DNA of 33,363 bases from Treponema sp. (GTDB lineage Bacteria; Spirochaetota; Spirochaetia; Treponematales; Breznakiellaceae), in NCBI GenBank assembly GCA_031258005.1, contig JAIRNP010000143.1:1-33363 (forward strand), in the 5' to 3' direction. Position numbers and translations under genes: made by a program. Numbering within the stretch: position 1 is the first letter of the stretch; the number at the start of each line of letters is the position of its first letter. This document shows, piece after piece, positions 22,134 through 29,388 of this stretch. The notes beneath the pieces were generated by a model. That model worked only from the letters and a program-made list of their open reading frames with translations, was not told the DNA's origin and did no database searches.

Positions 22134-23063
22134 ATGCAGCGGTTTTTCGGCAAACTCTTGGTTTTCTGGTTTCTTTTTCTCCTCGGGATCCTGGTTATCC
22201 TGCTGATCCCGTTACCTTCCTCTGCCTATAACCTGGCAATCCTCGATAAATACCGGCTCCTTGAAGCGATGGAAAGCCCTAAGTTGGTGATTGCCGGGGG
22301 CTCAAACTGCGCGTTTGGCATCGACAGCCTGGCTCTGACTGAAGCCCTGGGTATTCCGGTGTTTAACCTGGGGATTAACGCGGGTTTTGGGTTGGGCCGC
22401 ATCCTGGAGGACGCGGCCCTGTCTCTTCGCGAAGGGGATGTACTGCTCATCATCCCGGAATACAGCCACTTTACGGATGCCTGGAACGGCGGTGAAGCGG
22501 CGTATGAGCTTATCTTTGACGCCCGGCAGTACCGGCTTTTACTGCACCCCGGTCTATACGGGTTTCCAGGAGAATTACCGTCCTTTCTTACTACCCACCT
22601 CCGAGGGTTCATCGCCAGATTCCGTCCGCCCAATCCCCTCGCCTATAGACGGGACGGATTTAATCAATACGGAGATTACATCGGCCACCTGGAAATGGAA
22701 AACCAAGCCTTGGCATCCGCGTCGGCCTTGGGCAAGCTCGACCAGAAGGCATTGAGCCGGTTCTTTCGGTTTGTGGAGTCTTGTGAGAAACGGGGGATCC
22801 AGGTGATCCTCTCCTATCCCAGCTATGAGGAAGCCTCGTTTGCCGCTTCAACCGGGCTTATCCGTGCCTTAGACGAAACCCTCCGGGAACACATCCCGGT
22901 GATTTCCCGGCCTGAAACCTATTGTTTTCCCCGGGACCGGTTTTACGACTCCACCTATCACCTCAACCAGGAAGGCCGGCAGCGGCGTACCGAAGCCTTA
23001 CTGGGGGATATAGCCCACGCCGGACTTTTCCCGGGAAGCAATTACAGGGCTTCCGTTCCTTAA
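22134..23063 (+). CDS. SGNH-like partner of the MBOAT acyltransferase
   Basis: An extracytoplasmic protein with one N-terminal transmembrane anchor (about 8-27) and an SGNH-hydrolase-like domain. The nucleophile block is VIAGGSNCAFGID (S57), and a catalytic dyad candidate is YDSTYHLNQEGR (D272, H276). It probably takes the acyl group delivered by the MBOAT protein and places it on a polysaccharide. The Shine-Dalgarno AGGAGG (22124-22129) overlaps the MBOAT stop and is only one base from the first ATG (22131), so I take the second ATG at 22134. The segment HPGLYGFPGELPSFLTT is encoded by a 50-base sequence that recurs outside the gene at 23087-23136. Confidence 0.85.
   Translation: MQRFFGKLLVFWFLFLLGILVILLIPLPSSAYNLAILDKYRLLEAMESPKLVIAGGSNCAFGIDSLALTEALGIPVFNLGINAGFGLGRILEDAALSLREGDVLLIIPEYSHFTDAWNGGEAAYELIFDARQYRLLLHPGLYGFPGELPSFLTTHLRGFIARFRPPNPLAYRRDGFNQYGDYIGHLEMENQALASASALGKLDQKALSRFFRFVESCEKRGIQVILSYPSYEEASFAASTGLIRALDETLREHIPVISRPETYCFPRDRFYDSTYHLNQEGRQRRTEALLGDIAHAGLFPGSNYRASVP
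22546..22595 (+). repeat. 50-bp repeat, copy inside the SGNH gene
   Basis: Matches 23087-23136 at 48 of 50 bases. Here it is in frame within the SGNH-like gene and encodes part of its surface-loop region. Whether this copy or the intergenic one is ancestral cannot be told, though being within a gene favours this one. Confidence 0.85.
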
Positions 23064-23069
23064 GAAAAG

Positions 23070-23136
23070 GCGGCGAGTTGTCATTTACCCCGGTCTATAC
23101 GGGTTTCCGGGAGAATTACCGGCCTTTCTTACTACC
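23070..23136 (+). repeat. Intergenic scar: 20-bp repeat joined to 50-bp repeat
   Basis: Bases 23070-23089 (GCGGCGAGTTG then TCATTTACC) match 23685-23704 at 18 of 20 positions. Bases 23087-23136 are the second copy of the 50-bp segment of the SGNH-like gene. The stretch 23064-23247 has no gene; it holds this composite and a hairpin at 23205-23239. The arrangement looks like the debris of duplication and deletion. Confidence 0.75.
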
Positions 23137-23204
23137 GCAAAGGGTAAGCGGTTACCGATAACGAAAGCTGGAAAGGACTACCAAAACTCCCCTTTCTATA
23201 CTAT

Positions 23205-23239
23205 GCGGTCAAGAAAGGATTGTAAACATTTTTGACCGC
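23205..23239. terminator. Inverted repeat downstream of the amidase remnant
   Basis: Eight-base arms GCGGTCAA (23205-23212) and TTGACCGC (23232-23239) flank a 19-base spacer, beginning nine bases past the amidase stop codon. It could be the old terminator of that gene. There is no strong T-run. Confidence 0.35.
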
Positions 23240-23247
23240 TATTCGGT

Positions 23248-23704
23248 TTATATGTTGACTTGACACCAAACGTTAGCTTCCAACCCCAAATAATATCCGA
23301 TAGTACTTCCGTTATTCTGAAGAATAGCCAAATCGCTCGTGTTGGATATGAAACCGCATTCAACCAGAGTAGCAGGCATTGTTGTATCTCTAAGGACGTG
23401 AAGATACTGATAATAGGCATCCCTGTGTTTAGGGAATAGCGATGAAGTAAGAACTGCAACCATAGAATCTGCCAAGCTATGACTAGCCGTTTCATCGTGG
23501 TTGTTAGGGTAACAAGCAGTAGCTCCTCTGGCCGATGTATTAGTACTTGAATTACAATGAATGCTCACAAATATATCCGCACCTCCGTTATTTGCCTGCG
23601 AACCTCCGGTTCGATGCGCCTGAGCGGTTAATAATCCCAAAAATCCATACATAGCGTTAAAAGTAACATTGCTGCCCTGAAAGAGCGGCGAGTTGCCATT
23701 TCCC
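23248..23704 (-). pseudogene. Truncated N-acetylmuramoyl-L-alanine amidase (Amidase_3)
   Basis: The minus strand encodes about 150 residues of the C-terminal half of an Amidase_3 peptidoglycan hydrolase: GGADIFVSIHCNSS (zinc-ligand histidine) and TTMPATLVECGFISNTSDLA (catalytic glutamate block), ending at a stop at 23248. The N-terminal half, with the first zinc-binding histidine and glutamate, is missing. The frame continues upstream to 24012 only as antisense of the aldolase gene, and nothing there resembles an amidase. The break lies at or near the 20-bp repeat at 23685-23704. I therefore call a 5'-truncated pseudogene, not an active enzyme. Confidence 0.75.
23685..23704 (+). repeat. 20-bp direct repeat at the amidase break point
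   Basis: GCGGCGAGTTGCCATTTCCC is repeated at 23070-23089 with two changes. The pair brackets the amidase remnant. In the amidase frame it encodes the last residues (GNGNSPL) before homology is lost. Confidence 0.65.
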
Positions 23705-23752
23705 AGGGGATGGGGTATCATGAAAAAACACATTACTACGAATGAGGTCATT

Positions 23753-24718
23753 ATGCATACGGTTCTTGAAGCATTAGGAAAGATTGGGATTGTTCCCGTA
23801 ATTAAGATCGATGACGAGGCGCGGGCAGTGCCCTTAGCCAAGGCGCTTATAGCAGGGGGCATCCCTTGTGCGGAAATAACCTTCAGAACCGCCCAAGCGG
23901 AAGAGGCCATACGCCGTATCAGGGCCGCCGTACCCGATATCTTAGTCGGAGCCGGCACGGTTTTAAGTATTGCCCAGGTTGATAAGGCCATAGACGCGGG
24001 GGCCCAATTCATTGTCAGTCCGGGATTTAATCCCCAGGTGGTTTCTCACTGTATCGAACGGGGAATTCCGATTACCCCAGGGTGTATCACCCCTTCGGAC
24101 CTGGAACGGGCCGTGGACATGGGCCTGGAAGCGGTCAAATTTTTCCCGGCAGAACCGGCAGGAGGGCTTGACTATATCAAGGCCGTAGCCGCTCCCTTTC
24201 CCATGCTCACCTTCATGCCTACCGGCGGGATTCATGGGGGAAACATCGCCCGATACCTGGCCTACGAGAAGATCCTAGCTTGCGGCGGTTCCTGGATGGC
24301 CACCGCGGATCTCATCAACCACGGGGATTTCTCCGCTATTACCGCCCTTTGCCGGGATGCCGTACAGCACGCCTTGGACTTTTCTATAGTCCATTGGGGT
24401 ATCAATACGGAAAAGCCTGAGGATGCCGATCGCGCTGCGGATCGTTTCAGCGCCCTCTTTGGGTTTTCCCCTCAAGCAGGGGCGAACTCGATCTTTGCCG
24501 GAGCGCTCTTGGAGGTAATGAAGGCCAAAGGGCCTGGAACTCATGGGCATATCGCTCTTGCGACCTCCAGTCTGCCCCGAGCCATAAGCTATCTAGAACG
24601 GCAGGGTGTCCGGTTTAATCAGGACAGCATCAGACGGGATCCTCAAGGGCGGGTAACTTTTATCTATCTTCAAGAAGAGATCGCGGGGTTTGCCCTGCAT
24701 TTGGTGCAAAAAAAATAG
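23753..24718 (+). CDS. KDPG/KHG aldolase fused to a VOC-like domain
   Basis: Class I aldolase cleaving 2-keto-3-deoxy-6-phosphogluconate (and probably 4-hydroxy-2-oxoglutarate) to pyruvate and an aldehyde. Residues 1 to about 205 are the aldolase: CAEITFRT (E41), VGAGTVL, FIVSPGFNPQVV, TPGCITPSD, Schiff-base lysine VKFFPAEP (K129), MPTGGI. Residues about 208-318 form a second domain with glyoxalase/VOC-like character (HGHIALATSSLPRAISYLERQGV, FIYLQEEIAGFALHL). Such fusions of about 320 residues occur in some anaerobes; the role of the tail is unknown. I start at the ATG at 23753 (GAGG five bases upstream, product 321 residues) and not at ATGs at 23693 or 23720. kdgK follows after 17 bases. 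Confidence 0.92.
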   Translation: MHTVLEALGKIGIVPVIKIDDEARAVPLAKALIAGGIPCAEITFRTAQAEEAIRRIRAAVPDILVGAGTVLSIAQVDKAIDAGAQFIVSPGFNPQVVSHCIERGIPITPGCITPSDLERAVDMGLEAVKFFPAEPAGGLDYIKAVAAPFPMLTFMPTGGIHGGNIARYLAYEKILACGGSWMATADLINHGDFSAITALCRDAVQHALDFSIVHWGINTEKPEDADRAADRFSALFGFSPQAGANSIFAGALLEVMKAKGPGTHGHIALATSSLPRAISYLERQGVRFNQDSIRRDPQGRVTFIYLQEEIAGFALHLVQKK

Positions 24719-24735
24719 GAAGGGAGAGGGAAACC

Positions 24736-25767
24736 ATGGAAAAAACAAGAAAAATTATCACTTTTGGGGAAATCATGTTACGCCTTGCGCCGGAGGGGTA
24801 TTACCGGTTTGTCCAGGCCAGCCAGTTCGGCGCGACCTACGGCGGCGGGGAGGCCAATGTGGCGGTTTCTTTGGCTCAATTCGGGCTTGACGCGGCCTTG
24901 GTGACTAAGCTGCCGAGCCATGAAATCGGTCAGGCAGCGGTGAATAGGCTCCGGGAATTCGGGGTGGACACCTCCAGGATTGTCCGCGGGGGTAAGCGGA
25001 TAGGCATCTACTTTTTGGAAAAAGGGGCTTCCCAGCGGCCTTCCAAGGTGATCTATGACCGGGCAGGATCTGCCCTGGCCGAGGCACAGGCTGCGGATTT
25101 TGACTGGGACCGGATATTTGAAGGGGCTTCCTGGTTTCACTTTACGGGCATTACCCCTGCTTTGGGAGATCCCGTGGCGGGGATTTGCCTTGAAGCGCTG
25201 AAAGCGGCTCGGGCCAAGCAACTTACCGTTTCCTGCGACCTCAACTACCGGAAAAACCTGTGGTCCCGGGAAAAGGCCGGGCAGGTGATGGGTACGCTTA
25301 TGCCTTTGGTAGACCTCTGTATTGCCAATGAAGAGGATGCCGCGGATGTCTTCGGTATTCAGGCCAAGAATACCTCGGTGAATTCAGGGAAGATAAGCCC
25401 TGAAGGGTACCAGGAAGTCGCCAAGACCTTAGCGGATCGCTTTGGGTTTAAGCAGGTGGCGATCACCCTCCGGGAGTCCCTTTCCGCCAATGACAATCAC
25501 TGGGCGGCCATGCTCTACGATGGGACGCAGTATTTTTTCTCGAAAAAGTATGCGGTGCATATCGTGGATAGGGTCGGCGGGGGCGATAGCTTCGGAGCCG
25601 GTCTCATCTATGGCTGTCTCCAAGGGCTCCCGCCCCAGGAAACCCTGGAGTTTGCCGTAGCCGCAAGCTGTCTCAAACATTCGATTGAAGGGGATTTCAA
25701 CCATGTTTCCGTGGAAGAAGTACTGAAACTCGCCGGGGGCGACGGTTCAGGGAGGGTGCAGCGCTAG
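24736..25767 (+). CDS. kdgK: 2-keto-3-deoxygluconate kinase (PfkB family)
   Basis: Ribokinase-type sugar kinase that makes KDPG, the substrate of the aldolase encoded just upstream. The 343-residue product has FGEIMLRLAPEG, a GGGEANVAVSLAQFG block, DLNYRKNLW, and the C-terminal PfkB signature DRVGGGDSFGAGLIYG with the catalytic base D284. GGGAGAGGG-type purines precede the ATG. With the aldolase it forms the lower Entner-Doudoroff/uronate branch. No uronate isomerase, dehydratase or transporter gene is in the window. The exact sugar is inferred from pairing with the aldolase, as PfkB kinases vary in specificity. Confidence 0.9.
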   Translation: MEKTRKIITFGEIMLRLAPEGYYRFVQASQFGATYGGGEANVAVSLAQFGLDAALVTKLPSHEIGQAAVNRLREFGVDTSRIVRGGKRIGIYFLEKGASQRPSKVIYDRAGSALAEAQAADFDWDRIFEGASWFHFTGITPALGDPVAGICLEALKAARAKQLTVSCDLNYRKNLWSREKAGQVMGTLMPLVDLCIANEEDAADVFGIQAKNTSVNSGKISPEGYQEVAKTLADRFGFKQVAITLRESLSANDNHWAAMLYDGTQYFFSKKYAVHIVDRVGGGDSFGAGLIYGCLQGLPPQETLEFAVAASCLKHSIEGDFNHVSVEEVLKLAGGDGSGRVQR

Positions 25768-25783
25768 AAGGGCATAGAAAAAC

Positions 25784-25800
25784 GGGGGATGGAAGCCCCC
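25784..25800. terminator. Candidate terminator between kdgK and the CNNM gene
   Basis: GGGGG (25784-25788) and CCCCC (25796-25800) form a short strong stem with a seven-base loop between convergent genes. There is no T-run, so it is a weak candidate for either strand. Confidence 0.35.
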
Positions 25801-25822
25801 CTCGTGAGTCCTCCCCGGTTCT

Positions 25823-27130
25823 CTAGGCTTCTTGTTCGGCAGGAGGATAAATCAGCACTTTATGGATCCGGTTTCCGTCCATAGCGGCAATGGTAAACCG
25901 GTATCCGTAATAGGCAAAGGTAGCGCCGGGCCGGGGAATTTCTTCGGCCAGGCTCAGAATAAACCCCGCTAAGGTATGGTATGCCTGGTGTTCTCCCAAA
26001 AGGTGATCAAAGCCCAGGGATTCGGCGATGGCATCAATGTTTACGCTCCCTTCCACGAGGTAGGTTCCATCATCCTGAAGGAGGATAGCCTTTGTCCCCA
26101 GGGCAGGGGTAGAAAGCTGCCCTACGATTTCTTCGATGAGGTTCCATACCGAGAGTACCCCGGAGAAGCCGCCGTATTCATCCATGACCAACAGAAAATC
26201 CGTATGCCCCCGCTTAAACGCCGCAAAGGCTTTGAGGGCAGATAAGGTCTCTGGCACAAAACAGGGCCGCTTCATGATGGCACTAAGTCCGGGCCAAGGG
26301 CCGTTCAAAAGCGCAAGCAGGATATCTTGAACCGAAACCACCCCCGTAACCGCATCCAGGGTACCCTCGGCAACCGGGAAGTACCGTTGATCCCGGTGCT
26401 CAAGGGCGGTATGCCGTATCAGTTCCAGTTCAGCCCTGCTATCCAGCCAGGTTATATCCGAGCGGTGGGTCATAAAGGTCCCTACCGGTCGGTCGCCCAG
26501 GTAAAAAACCCCCTCTACCATGGTTCGCTCGGTTCGTTCCACGATCCCTGATTTTTCCCCTTCCTTCAAGGCGATCCACAGCTCATCCTCGGTCATTCCT
26601 ATAGCAGGAGTGGTATCAATCCGCAAGCATCTACGGATCAACACCCCTATCCGGGTGATGATGCAGTTAAGGGGGGTACAAATCACCACCAAAACCTTGA
26701 TACACGGCAAGGCCCCGGCGGTGATTCGTTCTGGGGCGATGAGGGCGATCTGTTTAGGGAGGGTGTCCCCAAGGATGAACATCAGCAGGGTGATGACGGC
26801 CGTTAGGATCACCGCAGCCAGGTATTCTCCCCAGGGGCTTACCGGTTCCCCAGAGGCAAACCAGGTGTGTAAATATCCCAGAATTCCCATACCTCCCAGC
26901 ACTCCTGCCAGGATCCTGAGAAAACCGGTGCTTATCCGCAGGGCAGAAAGAAACAGCAGGGGATTCTCCACTACTTCCAGGACTGTACGGTATTGCTTGT
27001 TTGGTTCCGCTGCCTTTGCCCGGAGCCAGGTTTTGCGGGAAGCGATAAATGCGGTTTCAACCAAGGAAACCCCTCCTTTTACCACTATGATCACCAGCAT
27101 GAACCAGATTGTACGTAAGGGATCTTCCAT
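25823..27130 (-). CDS. CNNM/CorC-HlyC family membrane protein with CBS pair
   Basis: Predicted divalent-cation (Mg2+/Co2+) efflux-type transporter often annotated as a hemolysin. An N-terminal DUF21/CNNM membrane domain of three to four helices covers about 1-190 and includes ETAFIASRKTWLRA and FILGDTLPKQIALIAPERI. Two CBS motifs follow (about 200-330: GVFYLGDRPVGTFMTHRSDI, then FLLVMDEYGGFSGVLSVWNLIEEIVG), then a C-terminal CorC_HlyC domain (about 345-430: YLVEGSVNIDAIAESLG, AYHTLAGFILSLAEEIPRPG). I use the ATG at 27130; a TTG at 27139 would add three residues. Neither has a clear ribosome-binding site. About 435 residues is normal for the family. It follows the HD-GYP gene after 32 bases and is probably co-transcribed with it. 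Confidence 0.9.
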   Translation of the reverse strand: MEDPLRTIWFMLVIIVVKGGVSLVETAFIASRKTWLRAKAAEPNKQYRTVLEVVENPLLFLSALRISTGFLRILAGVLGGMGILGYLHTWFASGEPVSPWGEYLAAVILTAVITLLMFILGDTLPKQIALIAPERITAGALPCIKVLVVICTPLNCIITRIGVLIRRCLRIDTTPAIGMTEDELWIALKEGEKSGIVERTERTMVEGVFYLGDRPVGTFMTHRSDITWLDSRAELELIRHTALEHRDQRYFPVAEGTLDAVTGVVSVQDILLALLNGPWPGLSAIMKRPCFVPETLSALKAFAAFKRGHTDFLLVMDEYGGFSGVLSVWNLIEEIVGQLSTPALGTKAILLQDDGTYLVEGSVNIDAIAESLGFDHLLGEHQAYHTLAGFILSLAEEIPRPGATFAYYGYRFTIAAMDGNRIHKVLIYPPAEQEA

Positions 27131-27162
27131 AGGTATCAATTATCGCTTTAATTCGGGACCCA

Positions 27163-28260
27163 TCACCAGGTGTTACTCTCGAATTCTTCTTTGGTCAGGG
27201 GGCGAACAATAGAGAGGCCCTGTTCCTGAGAAGTTTGAACATAGGCCCTGCCCATTCTCGGTATACCGCTTAGTTGAACAATGGGAAAGCGGGGATTTGC
27301 AGGGTTCACATTCACCACCTGTCCTTTTGTTCCATTGGCCAGGAGCACATACAGTCCAATAGGATACAGAGAAAGAACATTAACCAGCGCCCTGGTTATG
27401 GTATCATCGTACTGTTTTTCCTCATTTTTGAGGAAATAGAGTAAACCGCTATGGGGATCTTTAGCTTTCTTGTGGGGCCGGTTGGCGGTTATCGCCTCAT
27501 AAGAACAACTCACCCCGATTATTTTTGCATAGAGACTGATCTGGTCTCCCTTAAGCTTTTGGGGATAACCGCACCCATTTTCCCGTTCATGATGCTGCAA
27601 TACGGCGACACATACCCTAGGAGGAAAATCAAGGGAGGTAAGCAGGTTGTAACTTAAAATGGGGTGGGTGAGGATGGCCTTCCGATCTTCCAGGCTGAGA
27701 TCCCGCTTGTAGATGTTTACTTTAGAGGGTAATTTAATCATGCCGATTTCATGGAGGAGGGCGGCCACACCCAACTCGATAAGCTGATCCTCCGGTAGTT
27801 TAAGAGAAACCCCTATGCTTAAGGCGATAATAGTGGAGGTAACGGCATGAGATATCTGATAACTAAGCTCTACTTCCGATTTATAGACCAAGGGTACCCG
27901 GAAAAAAGTACGGTAATCCAGGTGTATGATGGCACAGGCTGCCTGGATCTTCTCCGCTATAGCGGAGAAGGTAAGATCGTTTTTTAGCATCCCCGGGGTA
28001 AAAAGAGTGGTTACATATTTCTGAAAGGCTTCATAAAATTCCAGGGCCTGCTTGAGTTTATCCTTATCGCTTATGACTGCTTCTTCTATCCGGGGTTCTC
28101 CGTCGCTATATATTTCCTTAAAATCCCATTCTAAAAGGGCTGCTGCCAATTCCTTGGAGAACTGCATGTCCGGTGTGGCTAGTATAAACTGTTCGTCCAG
28201 ATAGAGGGGAGCAGAAAACAAACTTCCTTCCTGAATCTCCATAACCTTATAATTGTTCAT
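27163..28260 (-). CDS. HD-GYP domain protein with altered HD motif
   Basis: A 365-residue protein of the HD-GYP group, whose active members hydrolyse cyclic di-GMP. Residues about 1-110 form an N-terminal region with no domain I recognise. The HD-GYP fold spans about 130-265: H138 (SHAVTSTIIAL), the metal motif LLHEIGM (H170, E171), H199 (THPILSYNLL), HH 223-224, and GCGYP (231-233). The canonical HDxGK is HExGM here: the metal-binding Asp is Glu and the Lys is Met. The enzyme may be inactive, have altered activity, or act as a ligand sensor. A PilZ-like sheet is conceivable for the C-terminal 90 residues but is not proven. AGAGGAG precedes the ATG. Inverted repeats lie upstream. Confidence 0.87.
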   Translation of the reverse strand: MNNYKVMEIQEGSLFSAPLYLDEQFILATPDMQFSKELAAALLEWDFKEIYSDGEPRIEEAVISDKDKLKQALEFYEAFQKYVTTLFTPGMLKNDLTFSAIAEKIQAACAIIHLDYRTFFRVPLVYKSEVELSYQISHAVTSTIIALSIGVSLKLPEDQLIELGVAALLHEIGMIKLPSKVNIYKRDLSLEDRKAILTHPILSYNLLTSLDFPPRVCVAVLQHHERENGCGYPQKLKGDQISLYAKIIGVSCSYEAITANRPHKKAKDPHSGLLYFLKNEEKQYDDTITRALVNVLSLYPIGLYVLLANGTKGQVVNVNPANPRFPIVQLSGIPRMGRAYVQTSQEQGLSIVRPLTKEEFESNTW

Positions 28261-28360
28261 TTCATAGCTCCTCTCATTCGGTCCTCAGTATCGGCCAGTT
28301 CTGTATTATGACCCCTCCGTTATTACCGATAATAGAATTATTGTAGGATAAGAGCGCTTT

Positions 28361-28384
28361 TTTCAAACCCCGGTGAGTTTGAAA
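28361..28384. promoter_or_regulatory. Inverted repeat TTTCAAAC...GTTTGAAA
   Basis: Eight-base perfect arms (28361-28368 and 28377-28384) with an eight-base spacer, in the gap between the divergent HD-GYP gene and the leader-ORF operon. Its half-site resembles that of the palindrome at 28418-28446. It may be an operator, or the hairpin may have a terminator-like role. Confidence 0.5.
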
Positions 28385-28417
28385 AAAAACTCAAAAAAAC
28401 TCCTATATATACGGTTG

Positions 28418-28446
28418 CTGTTTCAAAATCTGACATTTTGAAACAG
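28418..28446. promoter_or_regulatory. Perfect 12-bp-arm palindrome CTGTTTCAAAAT...ATTTTGAAACAG
   Basis: Twelve-base perfect arms (28418-28429 and 28435-28446) around the centre CTGAC, 35 bases before the leader ORF. It shares the TTTCAAA/TTTGAAA half-site with the repeat at 28361-28384, so two sites for one regulator, or a looping pair, are plausible. A TATATA stretch (28404-28410) lies just upstream and could be part of a promoter. Confidence 0.55.
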
Positions 28447-28481
28447 GCTCAATACATGTATCGGTCAGGGAGGGTAATAAA

Positions 28482-28532
28482 ATGAGTCGAGAAAAGGGCT
28501 TTGAGAAAAAAACGGGGGAGACGACGCGTTGA
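28482..28532 (+). CDS. 16-residue leader ORF overlapping the downstream gene
   Basis: The ATG at 28482 is preceded by a strong purine-rich ribosome-binding site (AGGGAGGG, about seven bases upstream). It encodes the charged peptide MSREKGFEKKTGETTR and ends in a TGA that overlaps the TTG start of the next gene as TTGA. Such an arrangement suggests translational coupling: ribosomes finishing the leader restart on the membrane protein gene. The downstream TTG also has its own GGGGGAG inside the leader. Short length means chance cannot be excluded. Confidence 0.5.
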   Translation: MSREKGFEKKTGETTR

Positions 28533-29386
28533 AATTCAGATATGTGTTTATCGCATTTAATATCATTATCGTGCTTTTTTTGTTGGTCATTGGTATCTTG
28601 TCGTTTTATATATTGGGTTCTGAAATCGCCCTTGAGTTTTGGCAGGCAAGCCGGTTCTTTATGCTGTTTATGATCCTGATCCTCCTGGGGCTTGACGTGT
28701 TTTATGGTATTAACCGGCGTCTGTATATACTCTTGGAACGGGAAGACTGGCCTGGGCTTACCCAATACCTGGAGACCCGGATTATCCATGATAAACACTA
28801 CTCCTCTTCTCTGGTGCGGCTTTTGGTGAATACCTACTTCATCCTTTCCGAGCCTGCCTCGGTGATGGATCTGGAAGACAAGATCGCCCAGAGGAAACCC
28901 TCCTTAATTGAAGAACAGGCCCTTCTTTTTGGAGCCGCCCGGATTCTCGCGAAGGATATAAACGGGGGAGTCCAGTTCTTTTCTGCCCGCCTGGATGCGG
29001 CAGTAGCCCGATCCGGCAAGGGCCTATGCGCTAAAAAGGATCCTCGGAAGACCGCATGGATACGGTTTTACTATGGGTTTACCCTGCTGCTGGAACGGCA
29101 GTTTTCGATTGCCGCGGAACAGTTCATCATCCTTTCAAAAGAGGCCAAGGATCCCGTGGTAATAGGCTTATCCGCCTATTTTCTCGCGGATATTCTGAGC
29201 AAGATGCTCCTGGATCGGGGGCTTGATCTCCAAGCTGCGGCGACAAACGGCCGTAACCGGGTAGGGGCGGCGCTTCATACCATAGACGCCTGGTACAAGG
29301 AGGCGACAAAACTGCAAAACGAGATTTATGGGGCCATTTTGGTACCCTATCTTCGGGATGCCGGGCGCTGGATATACCGGGATTGA
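28529..29386 (+). CDS. Membrane protein with helical-repeat cytoplasmic domain (unknown)
   Basis: I do not recognise a named family. The 285-residue product has two N-terminal transmembrane segments (about 5-29 and 41-62). A long alpha-helical soluble region follows, with paired-helix, TPR-like spacing (YGFTLLLERQFSIAAEQFIILSK, VIGLSAYFLADILSKMLL). The start is a TTG, with GGGGGAG nine bases upstream. It overlaps the stop of the leader ORF. A TPR-like platform on the membrane suggests a scaffold for an envelope or secretion process. It is convergent with the SpoIID lipoprotein gene, and the dispersed repeat fills the gap between them. Confidence 0.75.
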   Translation: MKFRYVFIAFNIIIVLFLLVIGILSFYILGSEIALEFWQASRFFMLFMILILLGLDVFYGINRRLYILLEREDWPGLTQYLETRIIHDKHYSSSLVRLLVNTYFILSEPASVMDLEDKIAQRKPSLIEEQALLFGAARILAKDINGGVQFFSARLDAAVARSGKGLCAKKDPRKTAWIRFYYGFTLLLERQFSIAAEQFIILSKEAKDPVVIGLSAYFLADILSKMLLDRGLDLQAAATNGRNRVGAALHTIDAWYKEATKLQNEIYGAILVPYLRDAGRWIYRD

Positions 29387-29388
29387 CC

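Noticed and set aside
23693-23752. N-terminal extension of the aldolase
   Set aside because: The added residues come from the 20-bp repeat and lack similarity to aldolases. The ATG at 23753 has a better-placed GAGG.
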